Part shown: positions 11,999 through 23,017 of the stretch, piece after piece
Layout: the number at the start of each line of letters is the position of its first letter
How positions within the stretch are numbered: the first letter of the stretch is position 1
From: Rhizophagus irregularis
Lineage: Eukaryota; Glomeromycota; Glomeromycetes; Glomerales; Glomeraceae
Assembly: GCF_026210795.1 (NCBI RefSeq)
Contig: NC_089444.1
Location: 3,648,501 to 3,712,500 of the forward strand
Length of the DNA: 64,000 nt
Direction of reading: 5' to 3'
The notes under the pieces: model-generated
What the model saw: only the letters and a program-made list of their open reading frames with translations
Databases searched by the model: none
What the model was told of the DNA's origin: nothing
Program-made: the position numbers and the translations under genes

Positions 11999-12905
11999 AT
12001 GTCAGTCACGTTACTCTGTCTCGTCAAAGGAAATACGCTTGCGAACGCTTTCTCAGTTAAAATAACTAGCGACGAACCCTGTTAGCGATCTCAAGGACGC
12101 TATTAAGGCGAAAAAGGCACCAGAGTTCGACTATTTTTCTGCAGACGAACTCAAGCTATGGAAGGTGGAAATTGGTGGCGATCACCTTGACGATCAGTTG
12201 AAGAATCTCAAAACTTAATGGCAGTGACGAGCTGTCAGCAATAAACGAAATTGGAGACACTAAGAATGAGAAATACTGTACAAAGAAAGCGTTGCGTAAA
12301 CTTTTTGACGAATTGGAGATGAGAGTTGCAACAACTCCTATCGACGTATCTTATGAGGCCTCCAAAAGTATCTACTCGTATACTTATCTGTCTCTGCAAC
12401 TTACCCGCTCAAGGATCAAGTCAAGGTCGTACCAGAGAAGCTGATCGAGGGAAAAAATGGGCGCAGGAATCTTGACTATGGTATTGAATCACGTACGACC
12501 GTCGGTCTAGTTGAAGTCAAAAAAGATGACTATAAGCAGGGATTCGCACAAGCTACTGTACAGTTGGTGTCATCGCTAGGTCGTAAGCGCAAAGCAGACA
12601 AAATGGATGATGAACCTAGATTTAACAAAGTATGGGGGATTGTGACGGATGCAGAAAAACGGTACTTCATGGAATGTTCGCAAGAAGATGAAGGGAAATT
12701 ATCGTTTAATTTGACGAAGCCGCCTCTATTTGTTGCGTACTAAGATGAGGATATAAAGGAGAAAGCAGTGAAGGGTCTTGGTCATATTATTTGGTTGCTG
12801 GAGGAGTCACAAAAGGCGGACTCAGCTGTTAACGAGAAGGTAATAAAAAAGCGTAAGTCATTGAGTAAAGTAGCGGGAAATTCAGATACTGTAGATAAGC
12901 CTTAG
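11999..12905 (+). pseudogene. Crinkler (CRN) effector-like gene, broken
   Basis: The start MSVTLLCLVKGNTLANAFSV and the following SDLKDAIKAKKAPEFDYF and LKLWKVEI are hallmarks of the Crinkler N-terminal domain. The C-terminal part reads LDYGIES, VGLVEVKKDD and GFAQATVQL, compatible with a PD-(D/E)XK nuclease core (Asp, then E-x-K). Frame changes lie near 12078, 12217 and 12400, and a TAA interrupts near 12741, so no full protein is made. Base composition is clearly GC-richer than the surroundings. CRN-type proteins are known in oomycetes and Glomeromycotina, where they act as secreted or nuclear proteins; a role here is not inferable from a dead copy. Confidence 0.75.
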
Positions 12906-13161
12906 CAGACTTAGCATAACGCAAACAGTCGTTAATATCATGTATCACGGGCAAAGTCCCGAATATTTGTATTTATTTTAACTCGTACTTCAACACCTGT
13001 ATAATGGGATGCGTCCCAAACCAATGTATTTATTTTTTATATGTATTAATAAAAATTTATTTTTACAATCAAACACGCAGTCCGACAAATCTTTGAAGGT
13101 GAATGACATCCTAACGAGGAGGAAGTTCCAAACCACGCAGACTATCGTTTATACCCTAAGA
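12906..13161. other. Short spacer, no gene seen
   Basis: An open frame at 13009-13194 has no recognisable family and overlaps the end of the next minus-strand gene. Confidence 0.4.
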
Positions 13162-13808
13162 TCAGACATTAAAAATGACGTTATAGTCTTCTAATTCAGC
13201 CGAGCGATCAGCGACCTTGTTAATTATATAACAATGGCCGACATCCCGTATATTCGGATTATTTCTGTCATGTAGTGACCTATATTTGAGAAAGTCAGAA
13301 ACATTGCAGATATTTCCAGAAAATAATAATAATAAAGTTTGACACTAACCAAGGTGGCATGTACCCCATACAGTTTCCAAGTATACGACTAGTTCGAAAA
13401 GAGAATATCATGCCAAGTTGAAATTCATCAGTGCCGCCATTGGTCGTGATATAATTAATAAGATCAGTCTAAAATAATTTTGTACGTATTAGTTTAAACT
13501 AACAAACAAGGAATAACAAACAATGTAAAATACCTTTGTACGATTTCTACCCCTACGTGGCCAGGGGTTTACCGCCCATTCGATAATAACGATCGGATTG
13601 TCAACACAAGCAGAGTCAATAACTTCAAGGAGATTCTTAGCATTCCGTTTTAAACATTCGGGAATGTCATTCATACCTAAAAAAGATTGTTAAAAACGAC
13701 TTGATCTGGACTTTCATTTATTTGTATTATTTAATGCTCACCTAGAGAAAATACTTTTGCGAGATCTTTTACATAAAAAGCGTCACTGTTTTCCAAATTC
13801 TCAGACAT
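13162..13808 (-). CDS. Hypothetical protein, 148 aa, four exons
   Basis: Exons 13808-13742, 13676-13534, 13468-13350 and 13279-13162 join with canonical GT/AG sites (GTGAGC, GTATTT, GTTAGT) and keep frame across phases 1, 0 and 2, summing to exactly 447 nt. The start is MSENLENSDAFYVKDLAK and the stop TGA. Recognisable stretches include IIEWAVNPWPRRGR and FQLGMIFSFRTSR. No signal peptide or membrane segment is obvious. I do not recognise the family. It lies tail to tail with the broken Crinkler gene and has similarly balanced codon use, which may indicate a common origin. Confidence 0.65.
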
Positions 13809-14692
13809 ATTTGTTGCTTAAAAAAGAAAGAGTTCTATTTAAGTTAAGACTTATAGTATTTATACTGATTATTAAATCACGTGTAGTTCGCTGAATCGAT
13901 GATTGACTATATATTGTGCAACAGTGTGATGACGCAGTAATACTTGATTATAATGAAAGAACCTTCGAGAAGAGTACAATGTGCCAGAAAAGAAATGTTA
14001 TATACGAATAAATTTAGTTTTTATCCGGCTGTTTTAATATTAAAATCTGGATTGCCAAAAAATATCTATATCCCGAAGGGTCAGGATCATTGAATTATAT
14101 AAATTATAAATATTAACAATTAATGTTTTGAGATCCTGCTTTATTGTTAAATTGAAGTAAGTTATTTTTGTATCAAAGTATTACATTTAATATTTAAAAT
14201 ATTTGTTAAAATCAGATAATTGAAAATTCGATTTTTTTGATTTTGAATTTTAATTTTTGATTTTAATTATATTTTAATTAATTCTAATTAATTTTACAAA
14301 TGATAATTAAAATAACAATAATAATAAATAAACTTCATGTTCTCAAGCATCACGGTTCTGGATTTTTCAAAAAGAAAAATTTCAAATTATTTTAGTAATG
14401 TTACATTTTTGTTTTGATGATTTCGTATTTATTAATAATTTTGATAATCATGATGATTTTGATTTTTTTTTTGATAAATAGATTCTAAATAATTATAAAA
14501 TCGAACACAAATTATTGAAATTAATTTCCTTTCCACGAAGGATATTATCAAGATTGGTTATATATATATTTATTTATTATTAAATTAGCTCAGTTTTTAC
14601 AAGAAAAATTTTATCTTCGAAATAATAATAAAATTTACTAAATTTATCTTGAAAAGTTTAATCTAAAGTTTAACAAAGTTTAGTTTAAAAGT
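13809..14692. other. Intergenic, no gene seen
   Basis: AT-rich, with the 5' flank of the 148-aa gene at its left edge and poly-T/poly-A tracts beyond 14200. No feature is supported. Confidence 0.4.
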
Positions 14693-14832
14693 AGCTTAAT
14701 AATATTGAAAGCAATAAATTTAATAAAGCAAAACTTAGAATACAACTGATCACGTAGATGCGTAGTATTTCGTACCCCACTTTTGTTATTCACCTGTAGT
14801 AAACCGTGTGATTGGACGATCTACAATCATTA
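14693..14832 (+). repeat. Dispersed repeat, copy 2
   Basis: Matches the repeat at 8209-8360. A related inverted fragment (AACAAAAGTGGGGGATAC) occurs near 15128, so the two could be arms of a decayed inverted-repeat element spanning about 14.7-15.15 kb. Confidence 0.65.
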
Positions 14833-16100
14833 AACTTCATAATTTTACCGCGAAAATGAAAATTAAAATAAATAACTTAAAATTTGAAATATTCACATAA
14901 AAAAAACATCATTAATAAAACTTCTAAAATTGTATTTCTATGAAAATAAACTAAATGTTTCTAATGTCTCTTATTTAGCAATTGCAAGAATTATTTGATG
15001 AAGAGTACATTTTCTCGCTATTTTTCCATTTAACTTTTAACTTTCAGAAGAATGGCGCAGTAACGTTTAAAAATTTTGAGTAACCCGCTTAACATCATGA
15101 TTTATTATAGGGAAAGGTACAAATAACAAAAGTGGGGGATACTAACAGCCACCTGATGTGTCTACTACATTCAATTTGAAAAATATTTACGAATTTATTT
15201 ATCTATCGCCAAGTTTCCGCGTTTGTATAAATAGCAATTATTCCGTGACATTTGACTTACAAAAGTAAATTATCTTTTTAATAATTAAAGTTTTAACAAA
15301 ATTTCCCATACGTGAGGTTATTTAATAATATTCAATTTTGTTAACTATAATTCAATTTTTTTTTGAATAGACACTTTTATCCTACCTACTTTCATTTCTT
15401 ATAAGGACAAATGCTTTTCCACAAGTTTGGTATTATATTAAGGCTAAAAAAAATTCATGCTTCAATATTTAATTATTAAAAATAATACCAGTATGAAATT
15501 TTGAGATTATAAATTTTAACAAAGGGTATTGATATTGTCAAAGTACAATAAATTTTGTCTATTTTTATTGTATTACATTATTATGTTATTCATAATTACC
15601 AAACAAACAGACAAATTATACTGATTATAGTTATTGGATGGGTAAAATATCAGTCACCCTGTAAGGATACCCTAATACCTACGAAAAAAAATGCGTCCGC
15701 AATTTATCCCAGTTAAATAAGTAAACAAATTCCGGTGTCCAGAAAATATTCCAAAACGTGCGCGTTTCCGCGGAATGTGTCCGGTTTTAGCTTAGCTCAG
15801 AATTTGTCTGGAATTCTGCGCAACTGATCCATTTCAAAGATGATCAGATGATTATTATGATTTTACTATCATTCATCCAAAGTTTAAATTAACATCATAC
15901 TCTAAGTTTACTTTTTACGTCAGTTTTAATGTGGTTTTACATTTTTTTAATTTTTATATATTTTTATTTTTGATAATATTGTCGGAATTTTTTCATGTTG
16001 TCCGGAATTTTTTCATGTCCAGTTTTCGATATTTTTTGGTAACATTTTCCGGACATTCCTTTTTCATAGAGCTATTATTTATTTCACGAATAATGACAAA
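14833..16100. other. Intergenic with repeat fragments
   Basis: No gene seen. TCCGG-rich fragments at 15735-15830 and 15975-16070 (CATTTTCCGGACATTC) resemble the arms of the MITE at 16663-16915, so a decayed relative may lie here. Confidence 0.4.
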
Positions 16101-16104
16101 ATTT

Positions 16105-16395
16105 TCCGTTGAATAATTTTTAACCTAGAATATAAATAAAGAAATTAATACATTATATTAAAAACGTATATATATATAAATATCGTAAAAAATTTTATAC
16201 CTCATCTACTATTAGAAAATTTACGAGATATTGTGAATTATGCATGAAAACGTTTTAATTGCAACTTTCTTATTTGGAACTCTTGTACATTTGTTATTTC
16301 GTTTGTTCCAATATAATGGACCATCTCGCCATGTTTACTGAATATACCGTTATAAAACCATTTTTCTATTTATTTAATATCATAAAATTGATCGT
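16105..16395 (-). pseudogene. Kinase N-lobe exon relic
   Basis: On the minus strand the sequence AAATGGTTTTATAACGGTAT..., a GAGATGGTCC piece and GTTCCAAATAAGAAAGTTGC match the 3' half of cassette exon A, ending in GATGAG followed by a GTATAA donor. Frameshifts and stops interrupt it. Next to it, CTAG before GTTAAAAATTATTC near 16124 looks like the acceptor of a following cassette. It is a decayed fragment of the exon array. Confidence 0.55.
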
Positions 16396-16662
16396 TATTC
16401 TTATTTTAATGGTGTGTTTGCTATATTTCTTTGGAACCTTCTTGTTATCGGCATTCGGCAATAATTTTTTAGTGTTAAAGTATAATAATACTGAACCAAT
16501 ATTAAGTAATATAATAATAATATTATTTAATTAAAGCTAGTTTATAACATTATTAAAGTGGAATAAAACCGAACTGAGTTAATGTTATATCGGGACTCAT
16601 TAAGGAAGGTGGTTGATAAGCATTATTCTACATTAACAATATCTGAAGACTCTAGTAGCCTG

Positions 16663-16915
16663 CCCTATAAAAAAATGTCCTGAAATTGTAGCTAAAAACA
16701 TCCGGAAAATGTCCGTGTGTCCGGAAAATGCCCAGAAAATTGCAATGTTCCGGACACTTTTCTGGACACTGGGCCTGAACCCTCCTAGACATTTTCTGGA
16801 ATATGGAAATTTTTCAACGTCCGGAATATTGCAATAATCCGGATATATTCCAGACAAATGGACATTTTCCGGACGTTTTTAGTTACAATTTCTGGACATT
16901 CTTTTTTTATAGGGG
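16663..16915. mobile_element. 253-bp MITE with TIRs and 3-bp target duplication
   Basis: The left end (CCCTATAAAAAAATGTCC, with CTAAAAACATCCGGAAAATG) matches the reverse complement of the right end over about 55 bp. The element is flanked by CTG (16660-16662 and 16916-16918), assuming one extra G in the right terminus. Three-base duplications occur for PIF/Harbinger and CACTA-type elements. Internal sequence is rich in TCCGGA. Confidence 0.75.
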
Positions 16916-16935
16916 CTGGCGGCATTTACTTCGAG

Positions 16936-18663
16936 TTAGAACATTTTGTTCTCTTGGGGTAATTTCCCCTTATACTTAAAGTCTCCGTCGTCAGAAGATT
17001 CATCATCAACTTCATCACCTTCATTGGTATCGTTAGTAATCATTATGGGTTTATTAAGGAAGGGTGCATAACGATCATTAGAGGCGAGGTTGATAATGTA
17101 AGCGACGGATCTAAGTAATGTAGGGTCCGTTGATGTGTTTTTAATAAAGCCCGATATACTTAATAATCCATAGTTTTCTTCCTCTACTTTATATACTCTC
17201 CTTTTAAGGAACCACGTTTGGTCATACGTTGAAAGAACGCCATACCTATAAAATAAAATAGTCATGTTAAAATCTGTTAATATTAAATATAATAAAAGGA
17301 GAAATGGGATTTTTTTACCTCAAACTATTGGCACACATATAGCCATATATCTGATTTATGGGGTCAAATACTGAGGTATCTTTTGAATAAACTAATGTCC
17401 CTTCTCGTTCTTTCTTCTCCTGATAGTAGAGGGAGATAATATCCTCATTTTGGGGTACTTGCAAAACCCACTTAGGTTTGCATTCCCAAGCCACAAGTAG
17501 TAACATGTTACCATTTACTACAACAAAATCTGGTTGTCCGATAGTATCCTTTAAGGCACGACCATCCAAAAAAAGAATGGATTGATCCAATGGTGTTAAT
17601 GCATCAAATATATTAATATCTGATGCAGTCCAAATGTCCTTTTCGCAAGTGACTTTCCGACACTTACTGAACGTTGGTGTTGGATATTTAATATCCTCCT
17701 CTGGCTTCCAAGCTCTTACTTCCTGTTCAAACCCCACCCAATTTGTGATCTCATCGGGAAATCGTTGCTCAGTGGACTCGGTACTTGAATTTGACTTACC
17801 ACGTAACTCAAGATAGATGAGATTTGGTAAAGTATTGCATATAACAGTTGATAGAGAGATCTCTTCTGAAAGAATGGAAGATAAAGTAACCTGAATTGAA
17901 GAAAAAGATGATGCCTTTTCTGGAGGTGAGGAAATCTTTCTTTTTGTCCATGCGTGAACATTTTCTTTATCTTCAGTCTTTCGTTTTATAGTGTGATTCT
18001 ATAGTAATATTTTAATTTAGTGAATTATACAACCATTACACAAAAATTTAATAATTTATCCACTCACCCTTTCACGCCTTTCACGTTCCTCAATTATCTT
18101 TTCCCAATAATTTTTCAAACCATCACCGGAACGTTCTGAATCTACCTGTTATATAGGAATAATGTTAGCAGTGCATTATTTTTTTATTTAGTAATAAAGG
18201 AAGATGTTATGATTCCTCCTTCAGAATCAGTGAACCTTTATTAACAACAAAGTATGGGCGCCCAAATAGAGAACACCTGGAGTGGTTACCAGTATCAAAA
18301 CCCAGTAATTCTCCCGATCAGCGCGGCAGGTAACCGGGAGTTGCCCAAACTTTGCAAAATAAAAAACGCACCTTCTTCTTCATATCTTCATAATTACTTT
18401 CTTCATGTTCTTCAGAAGCTTTCAGAAATCGACCGGCCCAAATCTTATCAGTACGGCTCCAATTATCTAAAAATGGAGGCGAAGTTATAATTTCGTCCTG
18501 ATAAAGAGCCAGAAATCCGCGGTATGATGGTTTTTTTTGTTCTCTTAAATAAGAAACGAGAACTAGAAAAGGGCAAACTAGTTAGGATATGAAGAATACA
18601 AGTGAAGAAATGTAACAAATTGACACAAGACTTACCGTCACGGCCAATATAATTTTTGCTCAT
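16936..18663 (-). CDS. PD-(D/E)XK nuclease-like protein, Crinkler-associated type
   Basis: Five exons: 18663-18636, 18562-18372, 18145-18068, 17998-17319 and 17245-16936. All sites are GT/AG and the frame is continuous, giving 428 aa. It starts MSKNYIGRD, then YRGFLALYQDEI, a charged stretch (EKIIEERERRER), a Ser-rich region, and a core with GQPDFVVVNGNML and VAWECKPKW. The PD...E-x-K spacing is that of a PD-(D/E)XK nuclease fold. QIYGYMCANSLRYGVLSTYD and QTWFLKRR follow, and the C-terminus is acidic (GDEVDDESSDDGDF). This sequence type is typical of C-terminal modules of Crinkler-like proteins in mycorrhizal fungi, but the CRN N-terminal domain is absent here. Catalytic activity is plausible, not shown. 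Intron 2 contains a GC-rich insert. Confidence 0.75.
18254..18352. other. GC-rich structured insert in an intron
   Basis: Within intron 2 of the nuclease-like gene is a block of about 100 bases with several complementary pieces: GGGCGCCC, CTCCCG with CGGGAG, and GGTTACC with GGTAACC. Its composition contrasts sharply with the flanking intron. It could be a structured RNA or a captured repeat; I found no match to a tRNA, and resemblance to 5S rRNA is weak. Confidence 0.35.
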
Positions 18664-18727
18664 AGTGATGTTGTTTATAAGAATGAGAAATTATTAATGA
18701 ATACGTTCAGAGAGCAAGCAAAAAATT

Positions 18728-18938
18728 GCAGAACTTTAATCCTTTATTTAACAGACCTAGAAACACGAAAATATGCATTATACCGTTATATATATATACA
18801 CACGAAATAACTTTTGTTCGGACTTTGGATTTTTGCAGAACCTTAACTCTTTATTTAACAGAGCTAGAAACACGAAAATATGCATTATACGTTACATATA
18901 TATATACACGAAATAATTTTTGTTCGGACTTTGAGTAA
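18728..18938 (+). repeat. Two-copy tandem duplication, unit about 107 bp
   Basis: Two adjacent copies begin GCAGAAC(T/C)TTAA and end GTTCGGACTTTG; they differ by a few substitutions and small indels. It lies just upstream of the nuclease-like gene. Confidence 0.8.
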
Positions 18939-20514
18939 TCTAAAGTCTAAAGTATATTGTAGTGCATGGTTAATTATCTCATTGATTAAAGCTTATAGCA
19001 TCGGATAATCTATATACTGTATATTATCTATTATCGTTGTTAGTAGGCGGAGTTATTCATTTTGATAAACACTGTTATTTAAAGTAATATTATAATATCA
19101 GAAAAAACATTTTATTATTGATTCATATTAAAAGTAATATTATAATTATTAATAGTATTTCCTTGTAAAAATTGGTTAAAATAAACTATATAGACTATTG
19201 ATAAACATTGCTGTTATGGTCAGGTTATACGATAATATATTAGGATTAACTGAGTTCGGTGTATAATCTATATCGCCGATTTTTGACTTACCGATAGTGA
19301 TATTCATTTAATATTTAATATATTTAATAGAATAAAAAGAAAAAAGTCTATTTATTTATGGAAATTGTACCTAGAACAATAGGCAGAGTAACAATACATA
19401 GTATAAACATAAGCTTGTACGTTACAAGTTACAGAATACAAATTCAATAAGCGAAAATTATTTATTTACCCAATACCCAAACAAGGTTTTTTATAAATCA
19501 TGCATTCATGTGTAACCAAAAAAATCGTTTTTTTAAATTATATTGACGCCGAAAAACTTTCCCGAATTTAAACGTCTCGTTACTCTCTCGTATGATGATC
19601 GACAAATAAATCTCTGATTATCAAAAATGACTTCAAACTCTTTCAAATGAAGAACTTTTACACCAATACAGTATTACATAATTTGTTGTACAAATATTTA
19701 AAAAAAAGTTCTACGAACGACTGACGGACATATAAAAATATAAAGATATTGATTTATTAATTTAGATTATGGATTATAGATTATCAATTTCCTCAAAAAT
19801 CTTACATAAAAGATTTTAATATTCCGTCATTTTCTACAATCCATCTGAGTATCTGATAATATTGTAATTATAATTTTACTAAATATATCACTATATAATC
19901 TAATATATAATAATTATAATAATGAAATTATTATTATTATTTCTTTATTTAATTTTGCTGCACAAATTTTATTCAAAAAAATTCCTATTAGAAAATTGTG
20001 TACCGAAAAATCAATTATTTACATTTTAAGAATTTTAAGAACTTCCATATTTGGTTCCTCCATTTAGAACAATATTTGTACTACCTTTACTTGGGTTTAC
20101 CAAATATCTATATCTATAAATAAATATGCAGAAATTAAAAATGAGAAATTGTTTTAAATCCTAAAATATAATTTTCGGTACATTACACAAAAAGTTTTTT
20201 GAAAAAGATTTCGGAAATTTTCCAAAAAGATCTAAAGATTACGGAAATTCCTTTTTTTTTTGCATCGGAACATGTGACCGTACATATTTAGATACGTTGA
20301 TGCGAATTTCTTTAGAAAGGCCAGAAAGTTCAAAAGTTCGATTACAATCGTGCATATACTATTTGAATAATTACTCATAAAAAAGAAAATAGTGAATCGA
20401 CTTATCAGTCAAAGACGTTTTAATTTTTAATGGATTTGCGTACAAAAAATAATCATGTGATTACTTACGAGTGGTTTTAGTTAACTAATTTTATTTTTAT
20501 AACAGTGTTTATAA
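18939..20514. other. Intergenic, no gene seen
   Basis: AT-rich with short inverted stretches. No coding region, RNA gene or clear element was recognised. Confidence 0.45.
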
Positions 20515-20570
20515 TTCTTTCATCGAAAAGCTTTATGTAAATGAGAGCATGTGATACGCGCAGTTGTATT
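20515..20570 (+). repeat. Fragment of the kinase-array 5' flank block
   Basis: AAAAGCTTTATG followed by GAGAGCATGTGATACGCGC resembles 5858-5890 (AAAAAAGCTTATGCAG, then GAGCATGTGATACGGC). The coding exon that would follow is not recognisable. Confidence 0.4.
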
Positions 20571-20947
20571 ACGCGGAAATTTTTCATCCGAAAGTCTACG
20601 TTGTACAAGTTCTGTTTAAAACCTCTTTAAAAATCGTAGAAAATTATTTTTTCATCAAGAAGTTACTATTTCGAGTTGGATCAATCAACATCCAACATCT
20701 ACACTATAAATTCACAAGCAAATTCCTTAGCACAAAATTTCAGATTAGTAAACTTCTTATACACTTTTCAACACTTATTTGAAATATGTACAGTACTTTT
20801 AACATGCTTCAGGATAAATTTCTCAAACAAATCAACTCACGAGGTTCTCTTATCAACAAATTAACTGTAGTACGCACATTTATTTTTAGTTCACTTATAA
20901 AAATTTGATTTTATTTTGGTATTTTTATACTACCCTGTAATTAATAG

Positions 20948-20972
20948 TTACTCGGCACGAAGTGCCGAGTAA
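20948..20972. repeat. Perfect hairpin
   Basis: An 11-bp stem (TTACTCGGCAC / GTGCCGAGTAA) closes a three-base GAA loop. It stands alone in AT-rich DNA, with no gene end close by to make it a terminator. Confidence 0.7.
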
Positions 20973-21615
20973 TTCTACTTTGCCTACCACCTTGTAAGGT
21001 CGCCAATAATAATGTCCTATTATCATCACCCACAATGATAGTTTGGGAAAAAATAAAATTCTTAGCTACCAATCAAATATACTGTACAATTGTTGGAACA
21101 AAAACATAAAAAAGACGACTTTTCTTTACCGTACCAGAATCTCGTATCAAATTTTATACCAAGCTCGCCAACACAAGACATTAGTAGCGAGTACAAAAAC
21201 AAAACTAGCACGAAGTGAGCGAAAATTACGACTAAATCAAAACCAATTTCAATAGACGCAACAATAATTCTCATCAGGTTTGAAATGATAACTCTCCTTT
21301 AATCAGGGCATGCTCAAAACACCGCATCCTTAAAAAAAAACATCCTAAATTTTCTCGTTACAACCTAAACCGGTAAAGCAACACATCTCGCTTTTAAACA
21401 ACTCACTTCCACTCCTCCTAAACTCGTCATCAAGTCTAACCTAACTCTGAAGGATGGAACTAGTATTTACCATTTAAACATTTACTTCCTTTCATCTCAT
21501 ATATGCTCGTTAAGGTAAAACATTAATTAATCCCGAGAGTGATGAGTGGAGTTGCTAGCTGCTACATCAATATATGAAAAAACCAACGGCCAATGGATTA
21601 TGTTGCTAATTAACC
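20973..21615. other. Intergenic, no gene seen
   Basis: Composition is slightly less AT-rich than nearby. Overlapping open frames at 21043-21274 on opposite strands have no recognisable content. Confidence 0.4.
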
Positions 21616-21864
21616 AACACTCGTAACAGGGTTATTTCACTTGCTGTTGAAGTACAAGTGTTAGGAGTGCAATATCATTTGCAAGAAGGTGAACCTCAAT
21701 CTTTTAACTTTCTTTCAAGACAAATTCCATTCTCATCAAAAGCAAAACAATCCGTCAATAGGATCCACAATATGGATATCAATGATTTCATCTCTGATCA
21801 TGTTGGAGAATGGTTTTATAAACTTTTCCCTGCTTCAAGAATTCACTCGCATAAAAATACTTAG
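21616..21864 (+). other. Possible unassigned coding remnant
   Basis: An uninterrupted frame of about 80 codons contains NRVISLAVEVQVLGVQYHLQ and ISDHVGEWFYKLFP. It has no good start and a balanced amino-acid mix, unlike AT-noise frames nearby. I do not recognise it; a lost transposon gene is one possibility. Confidence 0.2.
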
Positions 21865-23017
21865 AAATTGTTCTTTCTCTATAAGGAATTAGAAATTTCC
21901 AAGAAACGACACCACTCGAAGGAACCTGAGACGCAATAATTATACTAATGTCACCTGATCATAGATCACGTGCACCTTTGTCAGTTCTCACTGCGAGACT
22001 GACTCCCAAGTCCCAACAAACCATCAGGACTCGGCAAGTTTACCAGCTACAATTCTTTTATTTTTTAATTCGCTCTTTTCGGATTGACTTTTGTTTCCGT
22101 TAGTATGTACCAGGTATCACAATCGCAAATAGGGTAGATTGTTCTGCACCTTTCAGCTTGTACGTGTAGGGTTGATTTATTTACAAAGAATTAAGCAGAC
22201 AAATTAATTTTTTTTATATTTGTTGCCATTTAATTTTAATCCTCCACACTTTCGTACTATCATAGCGATATAGTTTTGGGTAGTTTTCTTTTCATATAGG
22301 AAAAATTTAAACTATCATTTTTCCCATTTGCTAACGCTAATGAAAAAAAAAAAAGATGACGAAACTTTTAATGATAATTAACAGTATATGGCTTCTTTAA
22401 CAAAAAAATCTGGTTTTGATATACTGTATTACAAATAAATAAATTGTCAAGGTTAAACTAAAAGAAAAATTTTAAAATTAGATAAAAATATTCTACGCCA
22501 AAAAAAAAAAAAAAAAAATTTTTTTAAACATTTATTTTGTTTTCTTTTACCTATTTATGTTATATAAATAAAGTTTTATATTGATTTCGTTTTTAAATAA
22601 ATCGTCATAAAAAAGATTTTCTTTTTCCCATGATTATGTGATGACATTTTCGATATTTTAATAGTCCAATACTTGCATGTATTTGATGTCCGTAAGAAGT
22701 ATAATTCTGGTAGAAATTACACAAATATGCCAATGTTGACTGGCATTACATAACACGTGGCATTGAAATTATTTGTATGAATTTTATGAACTAACCCTCA
22801 TTCCTTTCTCAAATTTTAGATGAGAATACTATTCCATGGATAATATTTTTATTCAAAAAAGCGAGTAAATGCATTTTTATTAATCTTATTGAATTTTACT
22901 TAGGCCTTTAATTTAATCATTTATTTATTTAATAAATTTAATAAGATTCAAATAAAATAAATATTAAACGTTCGAATAGTAAATATATAAATAAATAAAA
23001 ATATATATATTATATTT
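21865..23017. other. Intergenic, no gene seen
   Basis: Contains a 19-base poly-A tract followed by T near 22500 and other homopolymers. The right part is the 3' flank of the P450 gene. Confidence 0.4.

Noticed and set aside
16259..16534. Plus-strand 91-codon hydrophobic frame
   Set aside because: It runs antisense through the kinase exon relic and then AT-rich DNA; the hydrophobicity comes from T-rich codons.
18254..18352. 5S rRNA or tRNA in the nuclease-gene intron
   Set aside because: Short stretches such as ACCACTCCAGGTG on the minus strand vaguely recall the 3' part of 5S rRNA, but the overall order and stems do not match.
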